Of a stretch of 64,000 nucleotides of DNA, positions 56,163-63,291 are shown piece by piece. Source of the DNA: Candidatus Doudnabacteria bacterium RIFCSPHIGHO2_02_FULL_42_25 (GTDB taxonomy: Bacteria > Patescibacteria > Doudnabacteria > UBA920 > O2-02-FULL-48-8). A program made the position numbers and the translations under genes. The notes under the pieces are model-generated. The model was not told the origin of the DNA. It worked only from the letters and a program-made list of their open reading frames with translations, and did no database searches. How positions within the stretch are numbered: position 1 is the first letter of the stretch; every line of letters starts with the position of its first letter. The stretch spans positions 76,956-140,955 of the forward strand of contig MFEQ01000006.1 in the NCBI GenBank assembly GCA_001777665.1, in the 5' to 3' direction.

Positions 56163-56513
56163 TTACTTATTACTCTTAAAGAACTCTCGAGCCATCTTTT
56201 CGTCTTCTTTCATCTGCTCTATCAACTCTTCTTTGGTTTTGAATTTTATACTCGGCCGTGTTTTTTTGATCAGCTCCACTTCTAGCTCTCGATCATATAA
56301 GTTGCCTTCAAAGTCCAAAATATACACTTCCACTTTCTGCTTTATTTCTCCAAAAGTTTCTGCGGCCCCGACAAAAACCAAAGAGGGTTTAGTATCGGCC
56401 AGCCCGAAATACAATCCGTTCTCAATTTCGACAGGAATTTTTAAATTCGCTGTCGGAAAACCCATCTCTTTTCCCCGCCCTTTACCTTTTAACACTTTGC
56501 CTTTAAATTTCAT
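56163..56513 (-). CDS. Stand-alone riboflavin kinase
   Basis: 116 residues matching only the C-terminal flavokinase domain of RibF. The signature GKGRGKEMGFPTANLKIP contains the Gly-rich phosphate loop and the PTAN motif. Later YDRELEVELIKKTRPSIKFK and FKTKEELIEQMKEDEKMARE match the domain's end. It converts riboflavin to FMN with ATP. The FAD-synthase domain normally fused in bacteria is missing here; a separate gene at 56892 may supply it. The start overlaps the upstream gene by 11 bases. Confidence 0.92.
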   Translation of the reverse strand: MKFKGKVLKGKGRGKEMGFPTANLKIPVEIENGLYFGLADTKPSLVFVGAAETFGEIKQKVEVYILDFEGNLYDRELEVELIKKTRPSIKFKTKEELIEQMKEDEKMAREFFKSNK

Positions 56514-56820
56514 GGAGCTTTGTTACATTAATTACGGGTTCCTCGTATGGATGCGCCGCTCTGACTCTCTCAATTAAATCTTTAAGATATGCCTCACCGA
56601 CCACTGTTTCAATCCGCTCTTCTTCAACTTCTTCCAGCTTCCCGACTTCTCCAATTGTAGGGTTTGCTCCAGCTAGCGGTCGAAATCGTCCGACACCGCG
56701 CACAGAAAATGAACAAAAATCATAATTCCCGATTTTACCACCACCCGCTTCTCCCATGACTTGCCGAATCTTATCAGCTTCCTCCACTGGAACATAAACG
56801 ATAACTTTGTACTTACTCAT
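56503..56820 (-). CDS. YqfO/NIF3-middle-domain-like protein
   Basis: 105 residues of the CutA-like fold that forms the insert of YqfO/NIF3 proteins. MSKYKVIVYVPVEEADKIRQ opens; GAGGGKIGNYDFCSFSVRGV-like sequence (GEAGGGKIGNYDFCSFSVRG), then FRPLAGANPTIGEVGKLEEV and AHPYEEPVINVTKL follow the family exactly. The function of the isolated domain is unknown. It is translationally coupled with the riboflavin kinase. Confidence 0.85.
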   Translation of the reverse strand: MSKYKVIVYVPVEEADKIRQVMGEAGGGKIGNYDFCSFSVRGVGRFRPLAGANPTIGEVGKLEEVEEERIETVVGEAYLKDLIERVRAAHPYEEPVINVTKLHEI

Positions 56821-56837
56821 TTGTGCAATTCTCCGTT

Positions 56838-56876
56838 AACCCATCCCGGACACCACGAAGGGTGATCCGGGATCTA
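56838..56876. repeat. CATCCCGGA...TCCGGGATC palindrome
   Basis: CCCGGACACCACGAAGGGTGATCCGGG belongs with the palindromes at 23090 and 54917. It lies in the spacer before the FAD-synthase-like gene's stop. Confidence 0.5.
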
Positions 56877-56891
56877 TTACATCAATTAATA

Positions 56892-57305
56892 CTAATTGTT
56901 TCTCTTCTTTCTCATTATACTGCTCTTAAACCTATCTGGTCTAAACGCCTTCAGTCTCACCACTTTAGTCTTTAATCCATTTCTATGCAATTGAACCTTC
57001 AAATTTTTTATGTAGTCTCGTTGGTCGTAGCCTAATGCTATAACGTCTGGCTTTTCTTTTTGAATATGATCCATCGGATTTTTTAATGCTCCCAGTATTA
57101 CTTTTTTGGCAATTTTCAAATCTTTCACATGCTTCAATCGTAACTTTTCACTAAAGACCGGACTAAATCCTTTTGTCTTTTTGACATTCACGTCTCGCGC
57201 TATTGAAACAATCAAATAATTTCCAAGCTTCTTCGCTTGTTTCAAAAATGAAATATGACCAGGATGTAATAAATCAAAAACCCCAAACACCATTACCTTT
57301 TTCAT
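56892..57305 (-). CDS. RibL-like cytidylyltransferase, probable FAD synthase
   Basis: 137 residues of the nucleotidyltransferase superfamily. The HxGH site is VFGVFDLLHPGHISFLKQAK; near the end of the fold stand ALGYDQRDYIKNL and a basic tail (RPDRFKSSIMRKKRNN). Glycerol-3-phosphate cytidylyltransferases and archaeal FAD synthetase RibL share this layout. Because a lone riboflavin kinase and an FMN-controlled transporter are adjacent, FMN adenylylation to FAD is the likeliest activity. A TagD-type reaction is the alternative. Confidence 0.8.
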   Translation of the reverse strand: MKKVMVFGVFDLLHPGHISFLKQAKKLGNYLIVSIARDVNVKKTKGFSPVFSEKLRLKHVKDLKIAKKVILGALKNPMDHIQKEKPDVIALGYDQRDYIKNLKVQLHRNGLKTKVVRLKAFRPDRFKSSIMRKKRNN

Positions 57306-57306
57306 C

Positions 57307-57397
57307 TTGACAAGTCTCCAAAATCTGTTATAATAGTATCAATCACGATGAGCGGGCACACCTAAGGTTCGTCCGAAGGTTACTCCCGCTCTTTTAA
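57307..57397 (+). ncRNA. Possible small RNA with its own promoter and terminator
   Basis: TTGACA at 57307 and TATAAT at 57329-57334 (16-base spacer) precede a transcript of about 57 bases ending in GAGCGGG...CCCGCTC and TTTT. The only ORF is five codons (ATG AGC GGG CAC ACC TAA). Within the stem an AAGGTTCGTCCGAAGGTT motif could form an inner hairpin. No known RNA family is recognised. Confidence 0.5.
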
Positions 57398-57874
57398 TTT
57401 GCTTAGCTTATTTTCTAAATTTGAAACAAAAATAAAATATCTTCGAAACCTTCTTAGCAGAGCCGAGAATTTTCTCGAATTTGGTATGAATAATTTTAAT
57501 AGTTTTTCCTGCTTCTCTAAATATTCAATTAAACAGTGGAAATCGCCATCACCAGTAACAATAATTGCCTTATCATAATTAGGGTATTCAATCATAGAGT
57601 GAAGAACTAGCTCAGCATCAACATTTCCTTTCGTGAATCTTTCACCTTCCTTTTTGTATTCCAAAGTTGGCTTGAAAACTAACACGTATCCAATTTTTTG
57701 CAAATAAGTATACAGTGCTTCGTTCCCAGCAACGTATCCTATAAATAAAAAGGTTTTGCTGACTTTATATTTATCTTTTAAATAAATGAAAAATCTACTG
57801 AAATCCAAGGTCCAGCCGCTATCTTTAATTGCTAAATTTAAATTTTGACTATCAATGAACGCGTAGATTTTCAT
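57380..57874 (-). CDS. NYN-domain (LabA/DUF88-like) putative ribonuclease
   Basis: 164 residues with a PIN-like fold. Acidic active-site residues are seen in YAFIDSQNLNLAIKDSGW, FTKGNVDAELVLHSMIEYP and AIIVTGDGDFHCLIEYLEKQ. NYN proteins cut RNA with bound metal. The 5' end overlaps the small zinc-finger-like gene by 23 bases, and the 3' end overlaps the small RNA on the other strand. Confidence 0.88.
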   Translation of the reverse strand: MKIYAFIDSQNLNLAIKDSGWTLDFSRFFIYLKDKYKVSKTFLFIGYVAGNEALYTYLQKIGYVLVFKPTLEYKKEGERFTKGNVDAELVLHSMIEYPNYDKAIIVTGDGDFHCLIEYLEKQEKLLKLFIPNSRKFSALLRRFRRYFIFVSNLENKLSKLKERE

Positions 57875-58004
57875 ATACTCTTTTTACGCTTTCAAATTCT
57901 CGTAAGGATACTATTTCTTTTGCTTTCCAACGCAAACTCCAACCCATTTTATTTGGCTTACATAAAGCACAGGAATGTTTTTTGATTTTATACCGCTTCC
58001 GCAT
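57852..58004 (-). CDS. Small Cys-motif protein, 50 aa
   Basis: ATG at 58004, TGA at 57852. MRKRYKIKKHSCALCKPNKM begins the protein, followed by GWSLRWKAKEIVSLREFESV and KRVYENLRVH. The SCALCKPxKMG motif with a following W-rich helix is a compact module that I believe recurs in CPR and mobile elements; the HxxCxxC could hold zinc. It overlaps the NYN nuclease gene and may be its partner. Confidence 0.55.
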   Translation of the reverse strand: MRKRYKIKKHSCALCKPNKMGWSLRWKAKEIVSLREFESVKRVYENLRVH

Positions 58005-58173
58005 TAATTAACTATAGACAATTATCCAACAACAATCAACACTTTTAGAAATTAGGTCCAATTAGCCTGCCCGCCAAAGCTTCAGCGACGACGGGATTAA
58101 TTAGAAATTTTTCTTACTATCCCCTTATTCGCATCGACTTCGATCAGATCACGTGTTTTAGAAGGGCTTAGTA
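58005..58173. other. Spacer with palindrome and remnant coding sequence
   Basis: Contains CCTGCCCGCCAAAGCTTCAG...CGACGACGGG (a palindromic repeat variant near 58064-58093) and the 3' remnant described separately. Nothing else is seen. Confidence 0.5.
58097..58162 (-). pseudogene. Remnant 3' end of a fourth swivel-domain gene
   Basis: Read on the minus strand the last 20 codons give KTRDLIEVDANKGIVRKISN and a stop. The three neighbouring paralogs end KDGDFIEVDANKGIVRKIK, KDGDSVEVDANKGTVRKI and KDGDLVELDTNKGIVKKI. Only this tail remains; upstream of it stands the promoter of the gene at 58295. Confidence 0.75.
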
Positions 58174-58202
58174 TTGACAAAAGTACGAAAATAAGCTATC
58201 AT
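58174..58202 (+). promoter_or_regulatory. Promoter of the gene at 58295
   Basis: TTGACA at 58174-58179 and TATCAT at 58197-58202 with a 17-base spacer, in the TATTGACAAAA context. The leader has TTTGCC/GGCAAA arms with the GGGAG ribosome site in the loop. Confidence 0.7.
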
Positions 58203-58294
58203 ATTTAGTTCATATTGCACATTCCAAATTTCGGCAACACTGGCAATCATAGCAATTCAGACATTCACACTTTTGCCTGGGAGGGCAAATTAGC

Positions 58295-58774
58295 ATGCTC
58301 AAGGCTTACATTGTCACACACGGTAAACGGTACGATGGTGCCAATCCTCGCATGACACCGGAAGGGTTCGCGAAAGTCGCGAGCCAGCGTTCCAAGCTTC
58401 CGGCTACACCCTCTGAAGTCGTCGTCGGAACGGGCGATCGGCATATCGAGGTTTGCGATGCGGTCGATCTCGAACCGACCCGATACTCGGCTGTCATCGG
58501 TGGTGCCGAAGCACTCGACTCCGTGAAGCACGACGGCGAGGATATGATCGTTCTGCCCGGTGGCAAGATGATTCCCTACCACATGGACACAACCGAGAAG
58601 GATTTGGGTCCGTCCATGAGAGCGCTTGTCCTCGGGCTGAAAGACGACGCGGTCTTGTGCTCGGGTCGTCTCAGTGTGATCGCCCTCGGGCTGACGCTCG
58701 AAGAATCGAAATCGGGTGTCGTCTATCTCGTCGAGCACGACGGGGTACAGATCTTCACTATCAGTGAAGTCTAG
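58295..58774 (+). CDS. Degenerate histidine-phosphatase-like protein, 159 aa
   Basis: GC-rich cassette gene; GGGAGG lies 10 bases before the ATG. It starts MLKAYIVTHGKRYDGANPRM, where the family RHG is THG, then MTPEGFAKVASQ (like LTxxGxxQA) and EVVVGTGDRHIEVCDAVDLE (like VxSSxxxRAxET). The second catalytic His expected in the final third is not found in the matching place (DAVLCSGRLSVIALGLTLEE). It looks like a phosphoglycerate-mutase fold with altered catalytic residues, so possibly a binding protein. It is convergent with the swivel-domain gene at 58851. Confidence 0.65.
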   Translation: MLKAYIVTHGKRYDGANPRMTPEGFAKVASQRSKLPATPSEVVVGTGDRHIEVCDAVDLEPTRYSAVIGGAEALDSVKHDGEDMIVLPGGKMIPYHMDTTEKDLGPSMRALVLGLKDDAVLCSGRLSVIALGLTLEESKSGVVYLVEHDGVQIFTISEV

Positions 58775-58781
58775 CATGCAG

Positions 58782-58844
58782 AAAGGCGAGTTGGTTCAAC
58801 CCCCGAGGATTTATATCCTCGACTGGTTGCCACTCGCCTTTTGC
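58782..58844 (+). terminator. Terminator of the gene at 58295
   Basis: AAAGGCGAGT-GG...CC-ACTCGCCTTT with inner GAGGAT/ATCCTC, followed by TTGCTTTT. The distal arm resembles that of the terminator at 62195. Confidence 0.7.
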
Positions 58845-58850
58845 TTTTGT

Positions 58851-60308
58851 CTAAATTTTTTTGACTATTCCCTTGTTTGTATCTAACTCAACTAAATCTC
58901 CATCCTTAAAAATCGACGTTGCTATTCTTGTTCCTATTATCGAACTGATGCCTAACTCACGGCTTACTATGGCCGCGTGACAAGTCAATCCACCTTCATC
59001 TGTCACAACAGCCGCGGCCTTACGCATTGCTGGCACGAAATCTGGTGAAGTCATTGCCGTCAAAAGAATTTCTCCTTTTTTCATTTTAGATGCTTCTGCA
59101 GCGGTTAACATTCTTCTAATCCTACCTTTCAGTATAGATTTGCTACCGACGCTCCCCACGATCCCTTTCACTTCATTAGCTTTGCTGATCTTTTCTGTAT
59201 ATTTTGAAAGATGCTGTTTCGCTTTCTTTCCAATTATAACTTCCAATATTTTTCCATTTTTTGAATTTACAAAAATAACGTTGTTAATCCGTTTTCTGGC
59301 CAAATCTTTTAAAATATTCATTTTCTTTTTCTTTGTTAAAAGATTAATTTCAACCAAATCCAGATATTTTAATTCTTTTAAAGTTAGCTGAGTCTGCTTT
59401 GAAATATTTCTCAATAACAAATCTACGGCATAGTGAATTCGGAAATGAACACTTTTTCTCTCGTCAGCAGTTGTGATAAGAGTCTGGACAGTATTAATCA
59501 ATCTTCTATATTTATTTAACTCATATTCATTAATTGTATTTTTTTGTTCTTTGGCTAACTCAAAGTTTTCCAAAAGTATTTTATCAATTTTCGATTTCAA
59601 CCATTTTTTGTTTTTAACTTCCAATGATGTGAGCGTGTCCTCAAAATACTGATTGTCCCAGTATAATGGGCCATCGTAACCAAACGGAATCCATCCAAAT
59701 TTATCAGATAAATTTCGAGCTAATTTTTTCTTATTCTTTCCAGATTTGACGGCAAGAGCTGATTTGTAACGCGCAAGCTCCTCCTGAGTGGTTAAAGAAA
59801 GAGTTCTGGGAAGAAATAGTCGAACAATTTTTACTCTAGGAATATTCAGTTTTTCCAATTCCAAATATAAATAGTCTTTTAAAGCTTCTGCTCCCACAAA
59901 CCATGGCAAGGTGTTTATTCGATCATATTTAAACCAAAGTTTTTGTAAATAAAACAAAGACTTGATAGATTTCGTTAATGTAAAATTTCCAGTTTTTAAT
60001 TGTTCAAGAAATGTTAAGACGGCTTTTTCTAATGCTTGTCCTGTTTTTAACTGGTCCCTATGTATTCGAGAAAAGTAGTTCGGATGATGAATAAAATATC
60101 TTAATAAGTGTTGAGCTATTTTATTCCACTCCTTTTGTTCATAAATCCAAATCCCCTTACCATCTTCAAAGAATAAGACATCGCAGTTAAATTTAATCCC
60201 GTGAATTTTTAGCATCTCGGGATGATTTTTAGAAATAGTATTCCAGACCGAGGGGAGATAATCTATATTTCTCGCTCGAGGAATTAAATATCCTTTTTTG
60301 GGTAGCAT
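58851..60308 (-). CDS. PEP-utiliser swivel-domain protein, 485 aa
   Basis: The C-terminal domain (about 395-485) is the phosphohistidine swivel of PEP synthase/PPDK: KGEILLTAMTSPDFVPAMRK, then VVTDEGGLTCHAAIVSRELG with the active His. The long N-terminal region (1-390) is not the ATP-grasp domain and I do not recognise it; parts are helical with many aromatic and charged residues. Without ATP-grasp or PEP-binding domains the protein could carry a phosphoryl group between partners rather than make pyruvate. It differs in its N-terminus from the paralogs at 60310 and 62251. Confidence 0.82.
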   Translation of the reverse strand: MLPKKGYLIPRARNIDYLPSVWNTISKNHPEMLKIHGIKFNCDVLFFEDGKGIWIYEQKEWNKIAQHLLRYFIHHPNYFSRIHRDQLKTGQALEKAVLTFLEQLKTGNFTLTKSIKSLFYLQKLWFKYDRINTLPWFVGAEALKDYLYLELEKLNIPRVKIVRLFLPRTLSLTTQEELARYKSALAVKSGKNKKKLARNLSDKFGWIPFGYDGPLYWDNQYFEDTLTSLEVKNKKWLKSKIDKILLENFELAKEQKNTINEYELNKYRRLINTVQTLITTADERKSVHFRIHYAVDLLLRNISKQTQLTLKELKYLDLVEINLLTKKKKMNILKDLARKRINNVIFVNSKNGKILEVIIGKKAKQHLSKYTEKISKANEVKGIVGSVGSKSILKGRIRRMLTAAEASKMKKGEILLTAMTSPDFVPAMRKAAAVVTDEGGLTCHAAIVSRELGISSIIGTRIATSIFKDGDLVELDTNKGIVKKI

Positions 60309-60309
60309 A

Positions 60310-61365
60310 CTATTTTATCTTCCTCACAATCCCCTTATTTGCATCAACTTCAATAAAATCTCCATCTTTAAAAACTTTTGTAGCAATTTGTGTTCCAATT
60401 ACACAAGGTTTCTTCATTTCACGAGCTGTAATCGCAGCATGAGATAAAATCCCACCTGCATCAGTTACAAATGCTGCCGCCTTATGCATGATCGGCAAAA
60501 ACTCTGGTCTGGTCGCCCCTGTAACCAGAATACTTCCTGGTTTAAAATCTTTAACTTTACTTGGATCTAATACAATTCTTACTTTTCCCGTAACTTTTCC
60601 CGGGAAGGCTATTGCCCCTTTAAGTTCTGATTTTTTCGAGGTTTGTTTTAGTAATCTTTCTATTTTAGAAATATCTGGACCAATTAGGAACTGAAACGAA
60701 TCTTTTTCTCTTATTAAAACTGCTCCTGCGTCTCTTTTCTTCAGTTCGAGTTTGTTGGGTAATTTCCTTTTATTAAAATAATCATTTACTTCTTCTTTAA
60801 TTAAACAAAGTAACAACTGATAAGAATACTTAGTTTCTTTACTCAGTAGTTTAACAAATCGAATCATAAAATCTTCTGTGCGGTTCAAAACTGGCTCAGC
60901 AGTTAGTCTGGCTTCTTGTAAACTTGGTAAATACTGTTTCAAGAGATCTGGATGCAAATAATCAACAACATACTTCACATTGATATGGGGATGATAGTAT
61001 GCCAATACTCTTTTCCAAAATTCATCATATAACGTTTTTGTAATTAGTCTGCCTTCGTATTGATCTATGAATTTCAAAATACCTTTAGCTTGAAATTTTA
61101 ATTTATTCGCAATAACCTTAGCCTCCTTAGGATTCTTTACAATTCTTTGCGCTAGATAATTTCCCAATCGATCGCGATCAGATTGTCTCATCCATCCATT
61201 ACTGCGCCCGTGAGATATAAAAATGATTGATTGGGATTTGAATGGTTTTCCGCCAAACAAAAGTTCTTTGGTGTATTGTTGGATAAAATGCGTGCTCGTT
61301 AAAAAACTCCACCGACCATCGTAGATTTTAGTCCAATCCTCGTGTTTAAACGATTTGATATTCAT
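60310..61365 (-). CDS. PEP-utiliser swivel-domain protein, 351 aa
   Basis: From the ATG at 61365; the frame to 61410 starts at TTG inside the divergent promoter. The N-terminal domain shares a pattern with the protein at 62251 (W..LxxxHxxxQYTKxLL, IIFISHGRSNGW). The C-terminal swivel domain reads VTGATRPEFLPIMHKAAAFV and TDAGGILSHAAITAREMKKP with the active His. No ATP-grasp. One base separates it from the 58851 gene, so they form an operon. CATAAT seven bases from the ATG suggests a leaderless message. Confidence 0.82.
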   Translation of the reverse strand: MNIKSFKHEDWTKIYDGRWSFLTSTHFIQQYTKELLFGGKPFKSQSIIFISHGRSNGWMRQSDRDRLGNYLAQRIVKNPKEAKVIANKLKFQAKGILKFIDQYEGRLITKTLYDEFWKRVLAYYHPHINVKYVVDYLHPDLLKQYLPSLQEARLTAEPVLNRTEDFMIRFVKLLSKETKYSYQLLLCLIKEEVNDYFNKRKLPNKLELKKRDAGAVLIREKDSFQFLIGPDISKIERLLKQTSKKSELKGAIAFPGKVTGKVRIVLDPSKVKDFKPGSILVTGATRPEFLPIMHKAAAFVTDAGGILSHAAITAREMKKPCVIGTQIATKVFKDGDFIEVDANKGIVRKIK

Positions 61366-61372
61366 GCTACTA

Positions 61373-61423
61373 ATTATGCCAGATAGCGCTATTATTGACA
61401 AAAGCGCCAAATTGTGCTATTAT
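61373..61423. promoter_or_regulatory. Overlapping divergent promoters
   Basis: Plus strand: TTGACA 61395-61400, 17 bases, TATTAT 61418-61423. Minus strand: TTGTCA over the same bases, 17 bases, CATAAT 61373-61378. The two -35 boxes overlap, so the histidine-phosphatase and swivel genes may exclude each other's transcription. Confidence 0.65.
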
Positions 61424-61542
61424 GGATAGTTTATAATAGTTCTTTTTAAGGTATGAGTCTGTGTTTGGCTTTAATTTTTTAAAACTAGTCTCGGGCTCAT
61501 ACCAATAACTCACCTAACAGTTCAACCTCGAATCAGGAGACG

Positions 61543-62157
61543 ATGATGAGAACAGTGACGTTTTATTGTATGCGGCATGGCCACCGACTCAAGGGTGGCG
61601 ACGAACTCAGTAAACTGGGCTACAAGCAGGTCGAGGCATCGGCGAAGGAGCACCTCAGCGGCATCAACTTCGTCGCTACCTTCAGCAGTGGGATGCATCG
61701 AGCAAACCAAAGCGCGGCCCTGATCCTCGGAGCGCTAGGAATTACTGAGCTGTATGTGCAGCGCGAAGAAGGTTTCAGCTTTGAATGGTTCTGGTCTGAT
61801 CCTAACATGCCGAAGGTCGAGATGCTGAACTACGCGACGATCGGCGAGTACTTCGACAACATGTTTCCGCTGGCGTTTGCGACCAGAGGTCGCGTGATGC
61901 AGACGCTGTTGCATCTGGCGTCCAGCATCGTGGCCTGGTCCGGTGCCGACCGTGAAGGTCCTCTCAATGTTCTCGTCGTTTCCCATTCCCCGACGATCGA
62001 CACGGCAGTACCGGAGCCGAAGGGCTTCCCGCGACTGAAGGAAGCAGACATCTGCGTCTATAACGTCTCCGTCGACGACCAGGGTCACTCAACCATCGAA
62101 AGCGCTCGCTACCTCTCGGCGCCGAAAGTCGAAGAGAACGATACAGCGAAGGTCTAG
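61543..62157 (+). CDS. Histidine-phosphatase-superfamily protein, 204 aa
   Basis: GC-rich cassette gene; ATCAGGAGACG precedes two ATG codons. The catalytic motif is FYCMRHGHRLKG (RHG), followed by ELSKLGYKQVEAS, TFSSGMHRANQSAALIL and the second His in VLVVSHSPTID. All key residues of the phosphoglycerate-mutase/SixA fold are present, unlike in the protein at 58295. Family members include sugar phosphatases and the phosphohistidine phosphatase SixA. It lies between two phosphohistidine swivel-domain genes on the other strand. Its leader contains GGTATGAG/CTCATACC arms. Confidence 0.85.
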   Translation: MMRTVTFYCMRHGHRLKGGDELSKLGYKQVEASAKEHLSGINFVATFSSGMHRANQSAALILGALGITELYVQREEGFSFEWFWSDPNMPKVEMLNYATIGEYFDNMFPLAFATRGRVMQTLLHLASSIVAWSGADREGPLNVLVVSHSPTIDTAVPEPKGFPRLKEADICVYNVSVDDQGHSTIESARYLSAPKVEENDTAKV

Positions 62158-62194
62158 TCGAACGTGAGTCACACTCAAGGAGGGTGTGCGAATC

Positions 62195-62244
62195 AAAAAG
62201 GCGATCGGCCGAATTCCATTGTGGAATTCCCGCTCGCCTTTTGC
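62195..62244 (+). terminator. Terminator of the gene at 61543
   Basis: AAAAAGGCGA...TCGCCTTTT with inner GAATTCC-ATTGT-GGAATTC. The distal arm TCGCCTTTTGCTTTTGTC is identical to that of the terminator at 58782. Confidence 0.75.
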
Positions 62245-62250
62245 TTTTGT

Positions 62251-63288
62251 CTAAATTTTTCTAACTGTGCCCTTATTCGCATCTACTTCTACCGAATCTC
62301 CGTCTTTTAGAACTCTAGTAGCATACTTAGTTCCTACTATACATGGTTTCTTCAACTCACGGGCAGAAATTGCAGCATGTGAAAGCATACCTCCCGCATC
62401 TGTTACAAAAGCGGCAGCTTTTCTCATTAGCGGCAAAAATTCTGGCCTCGTCATTCCGGTGACTAAAATATCTCCTTTTTTAAACCCTTTTGATTCTTTA
62501 GGATCAAGTATAACTAAAGCCTTACCCTTTACTAATCCTGGAAATGCTGGTTGACCCTTTATCTCCTCTCCTGTTTTTTCTATGCTTTTTTCAAATTTAT
62601 CTGAATCTCTGCCCACTTTAAGCTGAACTAATCCATTCCTGTAAATAATAGCGCACGACTTATATCTACTCGCCAATTCCTTTTTTGCTGGAAGGTTCCC
62701 AGTTTTCCAGTACTGATCAATCTCCTCACGCGTGACATATAAAACATGTTCTTTCTTGTAGCGAGTCTTTGTTGCGATTTGCTTTGCCATTAATTCCATG
62801 AATTTTTCTGTTTCGGCAAAAACAGGTTCTGCATATAACCGCGCCTTTTGAAGCTGCGGCAAGAATTCTTTATACTTAGCGGGAGGCAAACTATCAACAA
62901 CCACCTTCACTACACGATGTGGGACGCAGTACTCATAAAGATATTTAACAAATTTATTATAGTCTTCAGCATCTATAGTTTTCTTTCTTGAAGTGACATT
63001 GATAAAATTTAGAATCTGATCGGTTTTAGCAATTAAATCCTGGGTCCAATGCAGTAGTTGTCGTTTATTCGTTACAATTTTATCAGCCAAATACTGACTG
63101 AATTTTTTATAGTTACCCGCGTTGAGATAACAAGTACTGTAACCAGAATGAGAAATGAATATCGCTCTATCAAAACCATACCCCAAAGACTTTTTGAGTA
63201 GTTTAGTATATTGATAACCGAGATGGGAGTTATTAAGTAATTTCCAATGCCCAGCCCAATGTTTTATCCATTCTTCTCGATTACTCAT
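62251..63288 (-). CDS. PEP-utiliser swivel-domain protein, 345 aa
   Basis: Paralog of the protein at 60310: N-terminal NREEWIKHWAGHWKLLNNSH, then YQYTKLLKKSLGYGFDRAIF. The C-terminal swivel shows VTGMTRPEFLPLMRKAAAFV and TDAGGMLSHAAISARELKKP with the active His, ending VEVDANKGTVRKI. No ATP-grasp or PEP-binding barrel. It follows the gene at 63292 by three bases and converges with the histidine phosphatase gene at 61543. Confidence 0.82.
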   Translation of the reverse strand: MSNREEWIKHWAGHWKLLNNSHLGYQYTKLLKKSLGYGFDRAIFISHSGYSTCYLNAGNYKKFSQYLADKIVTNKRQLLHWTQDLIAKTDQILNFINVTSRKKTIDAEDYNKFVKYLYEYCVPHRVVKVVVDSLPPAKYKEFLPQLQKARLYAEPVFAETEKFMELMAKQIATKTRYKKEHVLYVTREEIDQYWKTGNLPAKKELASRYKSCAIIYRNGLVQLKVGRDSDKFEKSIEKTGEEIKGQPAFPGLVKGKALVILDPKESKGFKKGDILVTGMTRPEFLPLMRKAAAFVTDAGGMLSHAAISARELKKPCIVGTKYATRVLKDGDSVEVDANKGTVRKI

Positions 63289-63291
63289 TTT

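Noticed and set aside
57341..57397. Hammerhead ribozyme in the small RNA
   Set aside because: CGATGAG and CGAAG occur, but the CUGANGA and GAAA core and three-stem order are not met.
58265..58777. Minus-strand ORF opposite the gene at 58295
   Set aside because: It is open only because of GC-rich codon structure; no promoter, and the plus frame matches a known fold.
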